NCBI GenBank assembly: GCA_964472295.1
Contig: CAYYJQ010000001.1
Location: forward strand, 62,001 to 126,000
DNA length: 64,000 nt
From: JAJRZX01 sp964472295
GTDB lineage: Bacteria > Desulfobacterota > GWC2-55-46 > JADFVP01
Direction: 5' to 3'
Position 1 is the first letter of the stretch. Each line of letters begins with the position of its first letter. The translations under genes were made by a program, and so were the position numbers. Shown here piece after piece: positions 32,449-42,227 of the stretch. Under the pieces are notes generated by a model. The model searched no databases and had not been told where the DNA came from. It worked only from the letters and a program-made list of their open reading frames with translations.

Positions 32449-33960
32449 TCAGAGGACCTCGAACCTGTCCTGCTGAAACCTCTCGACAGGGATTATCGTG
32501 ACCTTTTCCTTGAACCTCTTCTCAAGGTCCTCAAGGACAGCGGCCCTTTCCTTAAGTCTCTCTGCTATGACGGGGTTACAGTAGAGCGTTGGGGCCTTTT
32601 TGCCGTGCAGTTCGCGCTCAAGGGACCTGTAGATGTCCATCATTACCGTGTGCTCGGACTTGATAAAGCCTACTCCCTCGCAGGTGGGGCAAGGCCGGCA
32701 TAGAGACTGGATGAGGTTATTGCGAAGACGCTTTCGCGTCATCTCGACTATGCCAAGGTCTGAGATGCGGAGTATGTTCGTACGGGCGCGGTCGGCCCTG
32801 AGGGCCTCCTTGAGGGCGTTGAAGACCTTGTCCCTGTCCGAGGCCTTGAGCATGTCTATGAAGTCTATGACAATAATACCACCGATATTACGGAGCCTCA
32901 GGTTCTTGACGATTACGTCAACGGCCTCGAGGTTGGTCTTTACTATGGTATGCTCGGAGTTCTTCTTGCCTACGTACTTGCCCGTGTTCACGTCAATGGC
33001 GGTAAGCGCCTCCATCTGGTCTATTATGAGAAACCCGCCGGAGCGGAGCCAGACCTTGTTCTCAAGGGCACCGTCTATCTCAATCTCAATGCCATAGCGC
33101 TCGAAGATGCCCTCCTCGCCGGTGTAGACCTCGAGCCTCTCTTCAAGCGCCGGCATTACCTCTCTGGTGAAGTCGCGCACCTTCTCGAACTCGTCCTCCC
33201 TGTCAAGGACCACCCTCCTGACCTTTGAGGAAAACTTGTCCCTTGCGATACGTAGCGTAAGGTCCAGTTCCTCGTGTAGGAGCGATGGCGTTGGGGCCGA
33301 GTCTTTCTTCTCTTCAATGGACTTCCAGAGCCTTACGAGGTAGTCCATGTCAGTCTTGAGGTCTTCTGCCGTGGCCCCCTCACAGACCGTCCTTATGATG
33401 AAGCCATACCCCGAGGGGCGCATCTCCTGGACTATCTTCTTGAGGCGTCTCCTCTCCCTCTCGCTTGAGATTCTCCTTGAGACCGCAACCCTGTCATATG
33501 AGGGCATGAATACGAGGTATCTGCCGGCAAGGGAGATGTACGACGAGACGCGGGCGCCCTTGCTGCCCATTGGCTCCTTTGTGACCTGCACGACAACGTC
33601 CTGGCCGTCCTTGAGGAGGTCCTGTATCCTCAGGGCCTTGTACCGGCCCTTTCCACGGCCAGCGCCCCTGCCCTTGTCTCCGCCTGGCCTCTCCTCGGCC
33701 TGCTCATCTACGTCCTCAAGGGTCTCCTGTATATCCGAGACATGGAGAAACGCGGTCCTGTCAAGCCCAACGTTTATAAAGGCCGACTGCATGCCCGGCA
33801 ATACGCGGGCCACGCGGCCCTTGTATATGTTGCCCGTGACCTTCCGCCCTTCTGGACGCTCTATGTAGAGCTCCGCGAGAGAGCCGTCTTCCGTGATGGC
33901 AACGCGCGTCTCAAAGGGGTTTGAGTTGACAAAGATTTCTATTTTTTTTTCTTTCTTCAT
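32449..33960 (-). CDS. rng: Ribonuclease G/E family endoribonuclease
   Basis: From ATG at 33960 (AAGGAAGGA directly upstream) the protein has 503 residues; the longer frame to 34020 lacks a ribosome site. An S1 RNA-binding domain (GNIYKGRVARVLPGMQSAF) lies at about 40-120, the RNase H-like/DNase-like catalytic core contains TAIDVNTGKYVG and VIDFIDM with the metal-binding Asp residues, and CRPCPTCEG is the zinc link that joins two subunits. The size fits RNase G, without the long RNase E scaffold. It cuts AU-rich single-stranded RNA in rRNA maturation and mRNA decay. The radical SAM gene lies directly upstream, an association common in related bacteria. Confidence 0.93.
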   Translation of the reverse strand: MKKEKKIEIFVNSNPFETRVAITEDGSLAELYIERPEGRKVTGNIYKGRVARVLPGMQSAFINVGLDRTAFLHVSDIQETLEDVDEQAEERPGGDKGRGAGRGKGRYKALRIQDLLKDGQDVVVQVTKEPMGSKGARVSSYISLAGRYLVFMPSYDRVAVSRRISSERERRRLKKIVQEMRPSGYGFIIRTVCEGATAEDLKTDMDYLVRLWKSIEEKKDSAPTPSLLHEELDLTLRIARDKFSSKVRRVVLDREDEFEKVRDFTREVMPALEERLEVYTGEEGIFERYGIEIEIDGALENKVWLRSGGFLIIDQMEALTAIDVNTGKYVGKKNSEHTIVKTNLEAVDVIVKNLRLRNIGGIIVIDFIDMLKASDRDKVFNALKEALRADRARTNILRISDLGIVEMTRKRLRNNLIQSLCRPCPTCEGVGFIKSEHTVMMDIYRSLERELHGKKAPTLYCNPVIAERLKERAAVLEDLEKRFKEKVTIIPVERFQQDRFEVL

Positions 33961-34082
33961 TCCTTCCTTATGGCACGGCAATACCCCTCGTAATGCAAAG
34001 ACCGTCCACCATGGACGCACCCGGAAAAGGGCCGCCAGGCCACGGGACTCAACACTTATGGGGGGCGCACCGCGCCTTTATC

Positions 34083-36671
34083 TTATTGAAAGGACCTTGT
34101 CTTGAGGATGGGTATGAGGGGGGCTTCCGGGGCCGGGATATGAAAGACATGGACGAGCACGTCAACGGGCCTGATGCCCGGCGCGGCTCCATGCAAAAGG
34201 ACAAACTTCACCCCTTCACCGTCAAGGCGTCTTATCTCTCCAATCTGTTGCCTCAAGTCTATTGTTCTCGATTTCTCGCCCTTTGTAATTACCGCCGGAA
34301 GTGTATCCCTTGAGACGAAATCCTTTATAAACCCATCGATCCTTTCAGAATCTATATCAAAACCACTGGGGGCATCTTCAAAACTTGCTACATACTCCGT
34401 CTTTTTCATCATAACAGAGCGCTTGCGGGGTTTCAAGCCCTGATTGCAGAGGGCGGAGAAACTCATGCCTTGAGGGGCCTCTCTATTCAGTCTCGTTATT
34501 ATCTCGTCTACTGGAATAGGCGGGCCAAGGAGAGTCAACTCCAGGCGCTCATCAAGGCTCTCCACCCCGAGGGGCGTGGGCTCGGAAAAACTTATCCTGG
34601 GCATTGGGTGAAACCCCGAGGAGTACTTAAGAGGGAGGCCGGCTCTCCTTACAAGCCTCTTTACCACCTTCATGACCTCAAGATGACCGAGAAACCTCAA
34701 AGAACCGGTCTTTGTAAACCTGAGTCCCACCTTGTAGGATGGAAGATTCTCAGGTCTTCTTCTCTCTCTTGCCGCGGGCTCTGGCACGGGCGCCTCTGTA
34801 AGGACGTTTTTTACTGTCCTATGGTCGCAGACCCCGCAGACCGAGCAGGCCCCTTCGCGGCAGTCAGGCGTCTGCTCTGCTTTAAGGGACCTTTGCAACT
34901 GTTCATAAAGGAATCCCCTGTCAACTCCCGGAGATAGATGGTCCCAGGGAAAGACCTCGTCCCTGCCGCGCCTTCTTGCCGTGTAAAACCCGGGATCAAT
35001 ACCCACGGCGCTAAAGGCTTCCTCCCAGAGCGCGTAATCGAACTTTTCGCCCCAGCCGTCGAACCTGCACCCAAGGCGAAAGGCCCCCTCTATTACGTCT
35101 GCAAGGCGGCGGTCGCCACGGGCGAAGACGCCCTCAAGGAGGCTCATCTGCGGTGCGTGCCACTTGAAATCAATGCCCTGCCCGGTGAGGCGTTTTCTGA
35201 GGAGGCCCTGAAGCCTCTTTAGTTCCTCCGCGCCCACCTGCGGCTCCCACTGAAAGGGCGTAAAGGGCTTTGGTATAAAGGATGAGACGCTTACGCTTAT
35301 GCGGAGCCCCCCCCTTCCCCTGCCGCGCCCGCCTCCTGAACCCACGGCAGTGCGGGCCTCTTTTTTTACACGCTCTGCGAGTTCGCATATCCCGAGCACG
35401 TCTTCTTCCGTCTCCGTTGGAAGCCCTATCATGAAGTAGAGTTTCATGGCACGCCAGCCAAGGCCGAATACCTCGCGCACGGCCCGCATGAGGTCTTCCT
35501 CTCTAATGCCCTTGTTTATCACCCTTCTGAGGCGCTCCGTGCCCGCCTCGGGCGCGAGGGTAAAGCCCGTTTTTCTGACCTTTCTTATCTCAGAGGCAAG
35601 GGCCGTTCCAAGCGTTCCCACACGGAGCGAGGGGAGGGAGAGGGCTATACGCTCAGGTTCAAGGACCTTCATGAGCCCCTTCAGAAGGGGCGCTATGGGC
35701 CCATAATCCCCGGCGCTGAGGCTTAGGAGCGATACGTCGTCATAACCTGTCGCGGCAAGGGCCTTTTCTATAATCTCGATAATACCCGCCGGGCTCCTCT
35801 CACGGACGGGCCTGTACAGCATTCCGGCCTGACAGAACCTGCACCCCCGCGTGCAACCCCGGTTTATCTCCACTGTAACGCGGTCGTGTATGGTCTCGGT
35901 AAAGGGGACAATGGGGCGCGCCGGGAGGTATGCCCCAAGGTCCATTATCAGCCTCTTTTCCACGGCCTCGTACCCCTCGAGGAGGGGCCGCACCTCACTG
36001 ACCGTATTATCATCGTTATAGAAGACCTCGAAGAAAGACGGCACATAGACGCCGCGAACCCCTGCGAGGTTTTTTAGTATCTCCCCTCGTTCAAGCCCCC
36101 TCTTTCGGCCCTCCATGACCACATCGGCCATCTCGAGGGCCGCCTCTTCGCCGTCGCCAAGGAGAAAGGCGTCAAAAAAAGGCGCGACTGGCTCGGGGTT
36201 GCACGTAAGCGGGCCGCCCCCGAAGACAAATGGGTCAGCCCCGGTACGCCCGGCGGCGCGAAGCGGCACGCCGCCAAGGTCGAGCATATTCAGTATATTG
36301 GTATAGGAGAGTTCGTACTGAAGGGAAAAACCTATTATATGGCAGTCACTTAGCGTGAGGCCCGATTCAAGGGTCGAAAGGGGAAGGCCCTTTTCGCGAA
36401 GCAGGGTCTCCATGTCTGTCCATGGCGCGAAGACGCGCTCGCAGGCAATATCGTCCCTTGAGTTCAGTATCTGGTAGAGTATCTGCATTCCAAGGTGGCT
36501 CATGCCCACCTCATAACTATCGGGAAAGGCCAGGGCATACTTCAATGCCACGCGCGAGAGGTCTTTTTTAATGGAGTTCACCTCGCCGCCTATGTACCTT
36601 GAGGGCCTTCGCACAAGGGGGAGGAGTTTTTTAATATCCACCACTTCCTTCTTCCTGTCTCTTAGTCTCAT
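34083..36671 (-). CDS. Cobalamin-binding radical SAM protein with C-terminal radical-SAM-linked domain
   Basis: From ATG at 36671 the protein has 862 residues; an ATG at 36728 would overlap the previous gene. The N-terminal third looks like a B12-binding fold (YEVGMSHLGMQILYQILN and FGGGPLTCNPEP). The radical SAM core has CTRGCRFCQAG, which binds the 4Fe-4S cluster. A Cys cluster CREGACSVCGVC follows. The last 200 residues (YKVGLRFTKTGSLRFLGHLE, YSSGFHPMPRISF) match the DUF2344/radical-SAM-linked family. The function is not established. It lies between rng and a paralogous radical SAM gene, so a role in RNA or ribosome modification has been suspected by context only. Confidence 0.85.
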   Translation of the reverse strand: MRLRDRKKEVVDIKKLLPLVRRPSRYIGGEVNSIKKDLSRVALKYALAFPDSYEVGMSHLGMQILYQILNSRDDIACERVFAPWTDMETLLREKGLPLSTLESGLTLSDCHIIGFSLQYELSYTNILNMLDLGGVPLRAAGRTGADPFVFGGGPLTCNPEPVAPFFDAFLLGDGEEAALEMADVVMEGRKRGLERGEILKNLAGVRGVYVPSFFEVFYNDDNTVSEVRPLLEGYEAVEKRLIMDLGAYLPARPIVPFTETIHDRVTVEINRGCTRGCRFCQAGMLYRPVRERSPAGIIEIIEKALAATGYDDVSLLSLSAGDYGPIAPLLKGLMKVLEPERIALSLPSLRVGTLGTALASEIRKVRKTGFTLAPEAGTERLRRVINKGIREEDLMRAVREVFGLGWRAMKLYFMIGLPTETEEDVLGICELAERVKKEARTAVGSGGGRGRGRGGLRISVSVSSFIPKPFTPFQWEPQVGAEELKRLQGLLRKRLTGQGIDFKWHAPQMSLLEGVFARGDRRLADVIEGAFRLGCRFDGWGEKFDYALWEEAFSAVGIDPGFYTARRRGRDEVFPWDHLSPGVDRGFLYEQLQRSLKAEQTPDCREGACSVCGVCDHRTVKNVLTEAPVPEPAARERRRPENLPSYKVGLRFTKTGSLRFLGHLEVMKVVKRLVRRAGLPLKYSSGFHPMPRISFSEPTPLGVESLDERLELTLLGPPIPVDEIITRLNREAPQGMSFSALCNQGLKPRKRSVMMKKTEYVASFEDAPSGFDIDSERIDGFIKDFVSRDTLPAVITKGEKSRTIDLRQQIGEIRRLDGEGVKFVLLHGAAPGIRPVDVLVHVFHIPAPEAPLIPILKTRSFQ

Positions 36672-36691
36672 ATTCTTTATCACCGAGTTCA

Positions 36692-38491
36692 CTACCCCAC
36701 GGGCGCACAGACGCCGCACCTTGTGCACCCCGGCGCGCAGGACGGAGTAAGCCTTCCTTCAAGGCCGCGCTCACGCTCGCGCCAGAGGTAATCCTTTTTT
36801 ATGCCGTGGTCTATTATCTCCCATGGGAGGACCTCGCCATGGTCCCTCTCCCTCATGGCCCCTTCTTCAATGATGGAGCGTCTCTTTCTCACGGCGCGCC
36901 TTGGGCCAAGTTCAGCGGCCTCCAGAATAACCTCCCCTGCCCTTGCGTCTCCCCGTGCGATGAAGGCCTGAAAAAGGGCTGACCCTGGGGGCATGGCCTT
37001 GAGCCTTACGCCGCCGATACCCTTTATGCCCTTTTTGATTATAGCGAGCCTCCTCTCAAGGACCTCAACGGACTCAAAGGACGACCACTGAAATGGCGTA
37101 AAGGGCTTTGGTATAAAGGGATTAAGGCTTATGGCAAGAGAGGCATCCCCTGAGGCGCACTTTATCTTCGTCATAATATCCACTATGGCCCCGGCGTCCT
37201 CGTCCGTCTCCGTCGGGAGGCCGTAGAGAAAATAAAACTTCATCCTCTTGAACCCGGCGCCCCGCACCATGGAGACGGCCCTTAAAATATCATCTTCCGT
37301 AAGGCCCTTGTTTATGAGGTCCCGCATCCTGCCGCTTCCGGCCTCAGGGGCAAGGGTTACTGTCCTGTAACCGGCCTTTTTTAAGAGCGCGAGTTTTTTT
37401 TCATCCAGGACATCGAGGCGCATGGAACTCAGCGTCACCGAGGCCCCGGCGCCAAGGCCCGCCTCCACCACGGCGTTAAGGGCCGAGTAATCCGAGACCG
37501 CCGTCCCCACGAGTCCCACCTTGCCCGTGGCCCCGGCCGCCTCGCGAACCGCTTCCATCACGTCAGCCGCGTCCCGCTCCCTTGGAGGGAGGCAGACAAA
37601 GCCCGCGGCGCAGAACCTGCACCCCCTGCCACAGCCCCGTTCTATCTCCATGAGCGATGTATCACGGAAGACCGCAAGGGGGGTCCTCACAAAGTTACGG
37701 GGCATGACAAGGCCCTTGAGATCCATGTTCTTTCGGGCCCTTACTCTCTTCTTCGCGCCTTGCCTCGCTTTTATTGCGGCTACTTCTCCGCCGGAATACT
37801 CAACGTCATAGAGGGAGGGGATAAAGGTAAAGTCCAGCGAATCAAGGCCCATAAGAAGGGCCTCTTTTGAGTCGGCCTGCCCCCCCGCGAGGTCTGCGTA
37901 ACGGGCCATGAACTCTTCAACAGCGCCCTCTGCCTCGCCTATAATAAAGGCGTCCATAAACTCCGAGACTGGCCAGGGGTTAAGTGAGGCCGCTATGCCC
38001 CCGGCAATGACAAGGGGCGCGCCTTCGGCGCGCTCCTTGCCAAGGTGAGGCAGTCCCGCGAGTCTCAGCAATATGGGGATATTTACGTAATCATCCTCAA
38101 AGGAGAGAGAGAAGGCGATAATATCAAAGTCCCCAAGAGGCCGCCCGGACTCAAGTGTAAAGACCCCGTGCCCGCCTCGCTCCATGAACTCAAGGTCACC
38201 ACGCTCGGGCACAAAGGCGCGCTCGGCCACTACGTGGTCCATGGAGTTGAAGAGATGGTAGAGGGTCTGGAACCCGAGGTTGGACATGGCCGGCGCGTAG
38301 TGATTCGGGTACAGAAGCGCCACGTTCACCCTGCCGCCGGGGTCCTTGAAGACCGTGCCCTCTTCGAGGGCGAGAAGTTTTTTCGCCTTTTCCCTGATCT
38401 TACGATTTATGACAGTACGTCTCCCTGCTTTGTCTTCATCCTGAACTGACCATGAGATACCTGGAAATCTCCGGCCTTGTTCATTAATCAT
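36692..38491 (-). CDS. Second cobalamin-binding radical SAM protein, paralogue without the C-terminal domain
   Basis: The protein has 599 residues. It follows the same plan as its downstream neighbour: a B12-binding-like N-terminus (YAPAMSNLGFQTLYHLFN, IAGGIAASLNPWP), the radical SAM motif CGRGCRFCAAG, FYFLYGLPTETDED, and a C-terminal CAPGCTRCGVC cluster, but it lacks the DUF2344 part. The two genes are 20 bases apart and surely co-transcribed. They may form a heteromer or act in sequence. The first 25 residues are poorly family-like, so the start could be later. Confidence 0.82.
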   Translation of the reverse strand: MINEQGRRFPGISWSVQDEDKAGRRTVINRKIREKAKKLLALEEGTVFKDPGGRVNVALLYPNHYAPAMSNLGFQTLYHLFNSMDHVVAERAFVPERGDLEFMERGGHGVFTLESGRPLGDFDIIAFSLSFEDDYVNIPILLRLAGLPHLGKERAEGAPLVIAGGIAASLNPWPVSEFMDAFIIGEAEGAVEEFMARYADLAGGQADSKEALLMGLDSLDFTFIPSLYDVEYSGGEVAAIKARQGAKKRVRARKNMDLKGLVMPRNFVRTPLAVFRDTSLMEIERGCGRGCRFCAAGFVCLPPRERDAADVMEAVREAAGATGKVGLVGTAVSDYSALNAVVEAGLGAGASVTLSSMRLDVLDEKKLALLKKAGYRTVTLAPEAGSGRMRDLINKGLTEDDILRAVSMVRGAGFKRMKFYFLYGLPTETDEDAGAIVDIMTKIKCASGDASLAISLNPFIPKPFTPFQWSSFESVEVLERRLAIIKKGIKGIGGVRLKAMPPGSALFQAFIARGDARAGEVILEAAELGPRRAVRKRRSIIEEGAMRERDHGEVLPWEIIDHGIKKDYLWRERERGLEGRLTPSCAPGCTRCGVCAPVG

Positions 38492-38921
38492 TATCCCACG
38501 TCAGGGCTCCTCTTACAAGGCAGCCCCCCCCCGGGGTCTTCAAGGAAAAACAAAAAGACCAGGTTTTTAACCTGAAAGGAAGATATTTGGTGCGGCGGGC
38601 CGCCACGGGCCTCAGAGGAGGCCTGCGGGGGATTTACGGGAAGGAGGCACATCGCCTCCGGGGGGGATGGAACCTGCCCTGAAAATTGGCAAGTTTTTTT
38701 TAATGTTTCACGCGTGGCCTCTAAACTCTTCACATCAATCTGAGTGGAAGGCGCCAATGCGGCAAAAAGCATCAAAAAAACCTGCCAAGCCTGTATATCC
38801 TTTGTACTCCTTTCGTAATTACCTTAACCTGCGGTACCTATATCCGTGGCCTGTTGCAAAGTTCCGCAAGAGTGGTACGGCGGCGCGGACAAGAGGGACC
38901 GCGCCTGATACGGTCCTGGCC
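38492..38921. other. Gap between ftsZ and the radical SAM operon, no convincing gene
   Basis: A 94-codon minus frame (38491-38775) lacks any family resemblance and sits in C/G-run-rich DNA, so it was not called. A CAGGTT-TTT-AACCTG hairpin lies at about 38561-38575, and a GGCGCGG/CCGCGCC stem just after the ftsZ stop (about 38880-38910) could shape the 3' end of the dcw transcript, though no T-run follows. Confidence 0.4.
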
Positions 38922-40088
38922 TTAATCGGCCTGTCTCCTAAGGAACGTCGGTGTATCGTAAAGGTCCTCGTCATCGGCCTTGAGGCCCCCATACTGGCCA
39001 AGGCGTTTAATCTCTCCCGCATTGAAACCAAGGGACTTTACCTTCTCGTGCCTTATGACCGTTGGCACGTCAAGGTCTTCTATGATTCGGGCCGCGGGAA
39101 GGGCCTCGCTTGGCAGGGCCTCTTCCCCGGCGGCCCCGAACCCGGTGGCAATAACCGTGACACGCACCTCGTCTCCCATGCGGTCGTCTATCACGGCGCC
39201 GAATATGATATGGGCGTCCTCATGGGCCTCTTCGTGTATGAGGCTCGATGCCTCGTTTACGTCGTGTATGGTGAGGTCCGATGAACCCGTGATATTGAGG
39301 AGAACGCCCCGTGCCCCGCTTATGGATATGTCCTCAAGAAGGGGCGAGGATATGGCCTTTCTCGCCGCGTCCTGTGCCCTCTGCTCGCCGGCGCCGGTGC
39401 CGCTTCCCATGAGGGCCTGACCCATCTCGCTCATGATGGTCTTTACGTCGGCAAAGTCCACATTCACAAGGCCCGGCACGGTGATTACGTCGGATATTCC
39501 CTTAACGGCCTGAAGGAGCACCTCGTCAGCCTTCTTGAAGGCAGAGGCAAGCGTGGTGTTCTTGCACGAGACGGATAGGAGCCTCTGGTTGGGTATGGTT
39601 ATGACCGTGTCCACCACGGATTTCAGGCGCTCCAGGCCCTCTTCGGCCTGGCGCATCTTCTTTGTGCCCTCAAAGGAAAAGGGCTTTGTCACGACGGCCA
39701 CGGTAAGGGCCCCTGTCTCGCGGGCCACCTCGGCTATGACGGGGCTTGCCCCTGTGCCTGTTCCGCCACCCATGCCAGCGGTGATAAATACCATGTCCGC
39801 GCCGGCAAGGCTCTCGAAGAGCACGTCCTTACTCTCAATGGCCGCGTTCCTGCCAACCTCGGGGTTGGCCCCCGCGCCAAGGCCCTTGGTAAGGGTGGAG
39901 CCTATCTGTATCTTTATCCCTGCCGCGGATTTTTCAAGGGCCTGCGCGTCCGTGTTGGCCGCGAGGAACTCAACACCCTGCAGGCCGAAGTCTATCATGG
40001 TGTTCACGGCATTGCCTCCGCACCCGCCAACACCGATTACCTTGAGCCTTGCCCCGGCGTTGAAGCCGTCGTCAAAACATATATTCAT
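38922..40088 (-). CDS. ftsZ: Cell division GTPase FtsZ
   Basis: From ATG at 40088 (AAAGGAGG six bases upstream) the protein has 388 residues. The GTP-binding glycine loop GGGTGTGASPV, the T7 loop NVDFADVKTIM that triggers hydrolysis in the next subunit, and the C-terminal peptide DTPTFLRRQAD that binds FtsA are all present. FtsZ polymerises into the division ring. It is the last gene of the dcw cluster, 79 bases after ftsA. Confidence 0.98.
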   Translation of the reverse strand: MNICFDDGFNAGARLKVIGVGGCGGNAVNTMIDFGLQGVEFLAANTDAQALEKSAAGIKIQIGSTLTKGLGAGANPEVGRNAAIESKDVLFESLAGADMVFITAGMGGGTGTGASPVIAEVARETGALTVAVVTKPFSFEGTKKMRQAEEGLERLKSVVDTVITIPNQRLLSVSCKNTTLASAFKKADEVLLQAVKGISDVITVPGLVNVDFADVKTIMSEMGQALMGSGTGAGEQRAQDAARKAISSPLLEDISISGARGVLLNITGSSDLTIHDVNEASSLIHEEAHEDAHIIFGAVIDDRMGDEVRVTVIATGFGAAGEEALPSEALPAARIIEDLDVPTVIRHEKVKSLGFNAGEIKRLGQYGGLKADDEDLYDTPTFLRRQAD

Positions 40089-40167
40089 ATCCCCCTCCTT
40101 TGTAAAATCCATTATCTCCTCCTCATCATGATGGAATAAATGCGTCTATTAACTCCTCAACCCGCCC

Positions 40168-41394
40168 CTAAAAAAATTCCTTTACCCAGCCACGCATCCT
40201 GGAGCTGAGCTTATTGAATATGTTTCCGCCTTTCTGCGGGAAATGCGTTCCCCCCACCTTTCGGGCCCCAAAGAGCACGAGGCCCACGCCTGTTGCGTAC
40301 ATGGGGTTCTTGACAATGTCAACAAGGCCCGTAACCCCCCGGGGGACTCCCTTTCTGACGGGCATGTTAAAGACCTGCTCGGCAAGCTCCACGGCCCCCT
40401 CCATGGCCGAGGTACCGCCCGTGAGGACTATGCCCGAGGATATGAGGGCGTCGTACCCGGACTTTACAATCTCGCGGTTCACGAGTTCAAAGAGTTCCTC
40501 CATCCTCGGCTCCAGTATCTCGCAGAGCATGAACCTTGAGACCTTCTTGGAGCGCTGGCCGCCCACAGTGGGCACATCTATGGTCTCGTCCTTGGCGACC
40601 ATGGCCGTCATGGCGCAACCGTATTCCTTCTTTATCCTCTCGGCGACACTTGCCGGCGTGCGAAGCCCAACGGAGATGTCGCCTGTCGCCTGGTTGCCGC
40701 CAAGGGATATGACGGTGGTGTACTTTATGGTGCTGTTGTGGTAGAGGGCTATGTCTGTCGTGCCGCCGCCTATGTCCACAAGGACCACGCCTATTTCCTT
40801 CTCGTCGGGAATGAGAACGGACTCGCTGCTCGCGAGTTGCTGAAGCACTATGTCGTCAACATCAAGTCCCGCCCTGTTTGCGCACTTTATTATGTTCTGT
40901 GCGGAGGTGACGGCGGCGGTGACTATATGGACCTTTACCTCGAGCCTTATCCCTATCATGCCAAGGGGGTCTTCTATGCCCGCCTGGTCGTCTACAATGT
41001 ACTCCTGCGGTATAACGTGAATTACCTCCCTGTCAGGGGGTATGACCACGGCCTGGGCCGCCTCAATGGCCCGGTCTATATCGGCGCGCGTAACCTCCTT
41101 GCTCTTAACGGCTATTACTCCGTGGCTGTTAAAGGCCCTGATATGGCCGCCGGCTATGCCGCAGAAGACCTTATTTATCTCGCAGCCGGCCATGAGCTCC
41201 GTCTCCTTGATGGTCTCCCTTATAGACTCGACGGTGCTCTCGATATTGACTACAACGCCCTTTCTGAGCCCCTTTGAGGGCCTCGTGCCAATGCCGATTA
41301 TCTCCACACCATCAACGGTCTTTACCCCCGCGATGGCGCATATCTTTGTAGTCCCGATGTCAAGGCCTACGATAATATCTTCTTTTCTCGACAT
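40168..41394 (-). CDS. ftsA: Cell division protein FtsA
   Basis: The protein has 408 residues with the actin-like fold: VGLDIGTTKICAI (phosphate 1), the SHS2 insert, VVLVDIGGGTTDIALY (phosphate 2) and a C-terminal amphipathic helix (KLSSRMRGWVKEFF) that anchors it to the membrane. It tethers FtsZ filaments. The ATG overlaps the ftsQ stop as TAATG, showing translational coupling. Confidence 0.97.
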   Translation of the reverse strand: MSRKEDIIVGLDIGTTKICAIAGVKTVDGVEIIGIGTRPSKGLRKGVVVNIESTVESIRETIKETELMAGCEINKVFCGIAGGHIRAFNSHGVIAVKSKEVTRADIDRAIEAAQAVVIPPDREVIHVIPQEYIVDDQAGIEDPLGMIGIRLEVKVHIVTAAVTSAQNIIKCANRAGLDVDDIVLQQLASSESVLIPDEKEIGVVLVDIGGGTTDIALYHNSTIKYTTVISLGGNQATGDISVGLRTPASVAERIKKEYGCAMTAMVAKDETIDVPTVGGQRSKKVSRFMLCEILEPRMEELFELVNREIVKSGYDALISSGIVLTGGTSAMEGAVELAEQVFNMPVRKGVPRGVTGLVDIVKNPMYATGVGLVLFGARKVGGTHFPQKGGNIFNKLSSRMRGWVKEFF

Positions 41395-42227
41395 TACGCT
41401 CTTCCACCCCCCTTTGAGACAACATCATGATCATATGTCACCACGGCCTCCCCGGCCTTTCTCACATCCACGGCCACCGCCCCTCTAAGGGCCCCCCTGT
41501 TCATGGCCCTGAACCTCTCGAAGAGTCCAAGCCCTCTCTCAAAGCCCTCTGCCCCCAGCTCCACCCTCAGGCCCGAGTCAAGTGTGTAGAGGGTAAAACC
41601 ATATACAGGGTCGCAGTGTATCTCCGAAATACTCTCAAGGTTAAGTCCCCTTCCACTCTCAAGACTTGAGAATAACCTCATGAAGGATTCCATATAAGTC
41701 CCGCCGGCATCTATCATCTTTCTCTCAAGGCCGGTGACAAGGGGCAGATCCAGCCTGTCCTCTGGCGCGAGTTTCTTGAAAATCACTCCCTTACTGTCCA
41801 TGACAAAGAGGTCCTTTATCTTCACAATGGCCATGGGCCGCCTCTCCACAACCTCTATCCTCACCGTATCAGGGAGTTTCCTCCTTACAACGGCGCTTAC
41901 GACCCAGGGATTCTTTTTCACCCTTCCCGCCACCTCGCCAGATGAGAAGGAAAAGATATTCTCACCCTCTTCTATTCCCGCGAGTTTTATTATCTCCCTT
42001 GGTTGCGCCCTCAGGGCGCCCCTTACAAAGATGTGCTCTACACCAAGGCGCGGCGTTGTAAGTATTTCCTCATATAGGCGCCACCCGCCATAACCAAGAC
42101 CGGCCACTATTGCGAGCGCCAGGCATATCCTGAGCGCCGCGGCCACGCGGCGTGCGACCCGTCTCGCGAGAGGCTCTTTACGCCTCCTGTTCCTCTTCTT
42201 TTTTCTACTTGCAACCTTCTTTATCAT
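41394..42227 (-). CDS. ftsQ: Cell division protein FtsQ
   Basis: From ATG at 42227 (GGAG seven bases upstream, 23 bases inside ddl) the protein has 277 residues. A very basic cytoplasmic tail (KKKRNRRRK) is followed by one membrane segment, a POTRA domain (VEHIFVRGALRAQPREII) and a C-terminal beta domain. FtsQ links FtsL and FtsB to the ring. Sequence conservation in this family is low; the call rests on topology, POTRA features and position between ddl and ftsA. Confidence 0.92.
   Translation of the reverse strand: MIKKVASRKKKRNRRRKEPLARRVARRVAAALRICLALAIVAGLGYGGWRLYEEILTTPRLGVEHIFVRGALRAQPREIIKLAGIEEGENIFSFSSGEVAGRVKKNPWVVSAVVRRKLPDTVRIEVVERRPMAIVKIKDLFVMDSKGVIFKKLAPEDRLDLPLVTGLERKMIDAGGTYMESFMRLFSSLESGRGLNLESISEIHCDPVYGFTLYTLDSGLRVELGAEGFERGLGLFERFRAMNRGALRGAVAVDVRKAGEAVVTYDHDVVSKGGGRA

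Noticed and set aside
38491..38775. 94-codon minus-strand frame after ftsZ region
   Set aside because: No recognisable motif, biased C/G runs and odd composition; it overlaps the start of the radical SAM gene region.
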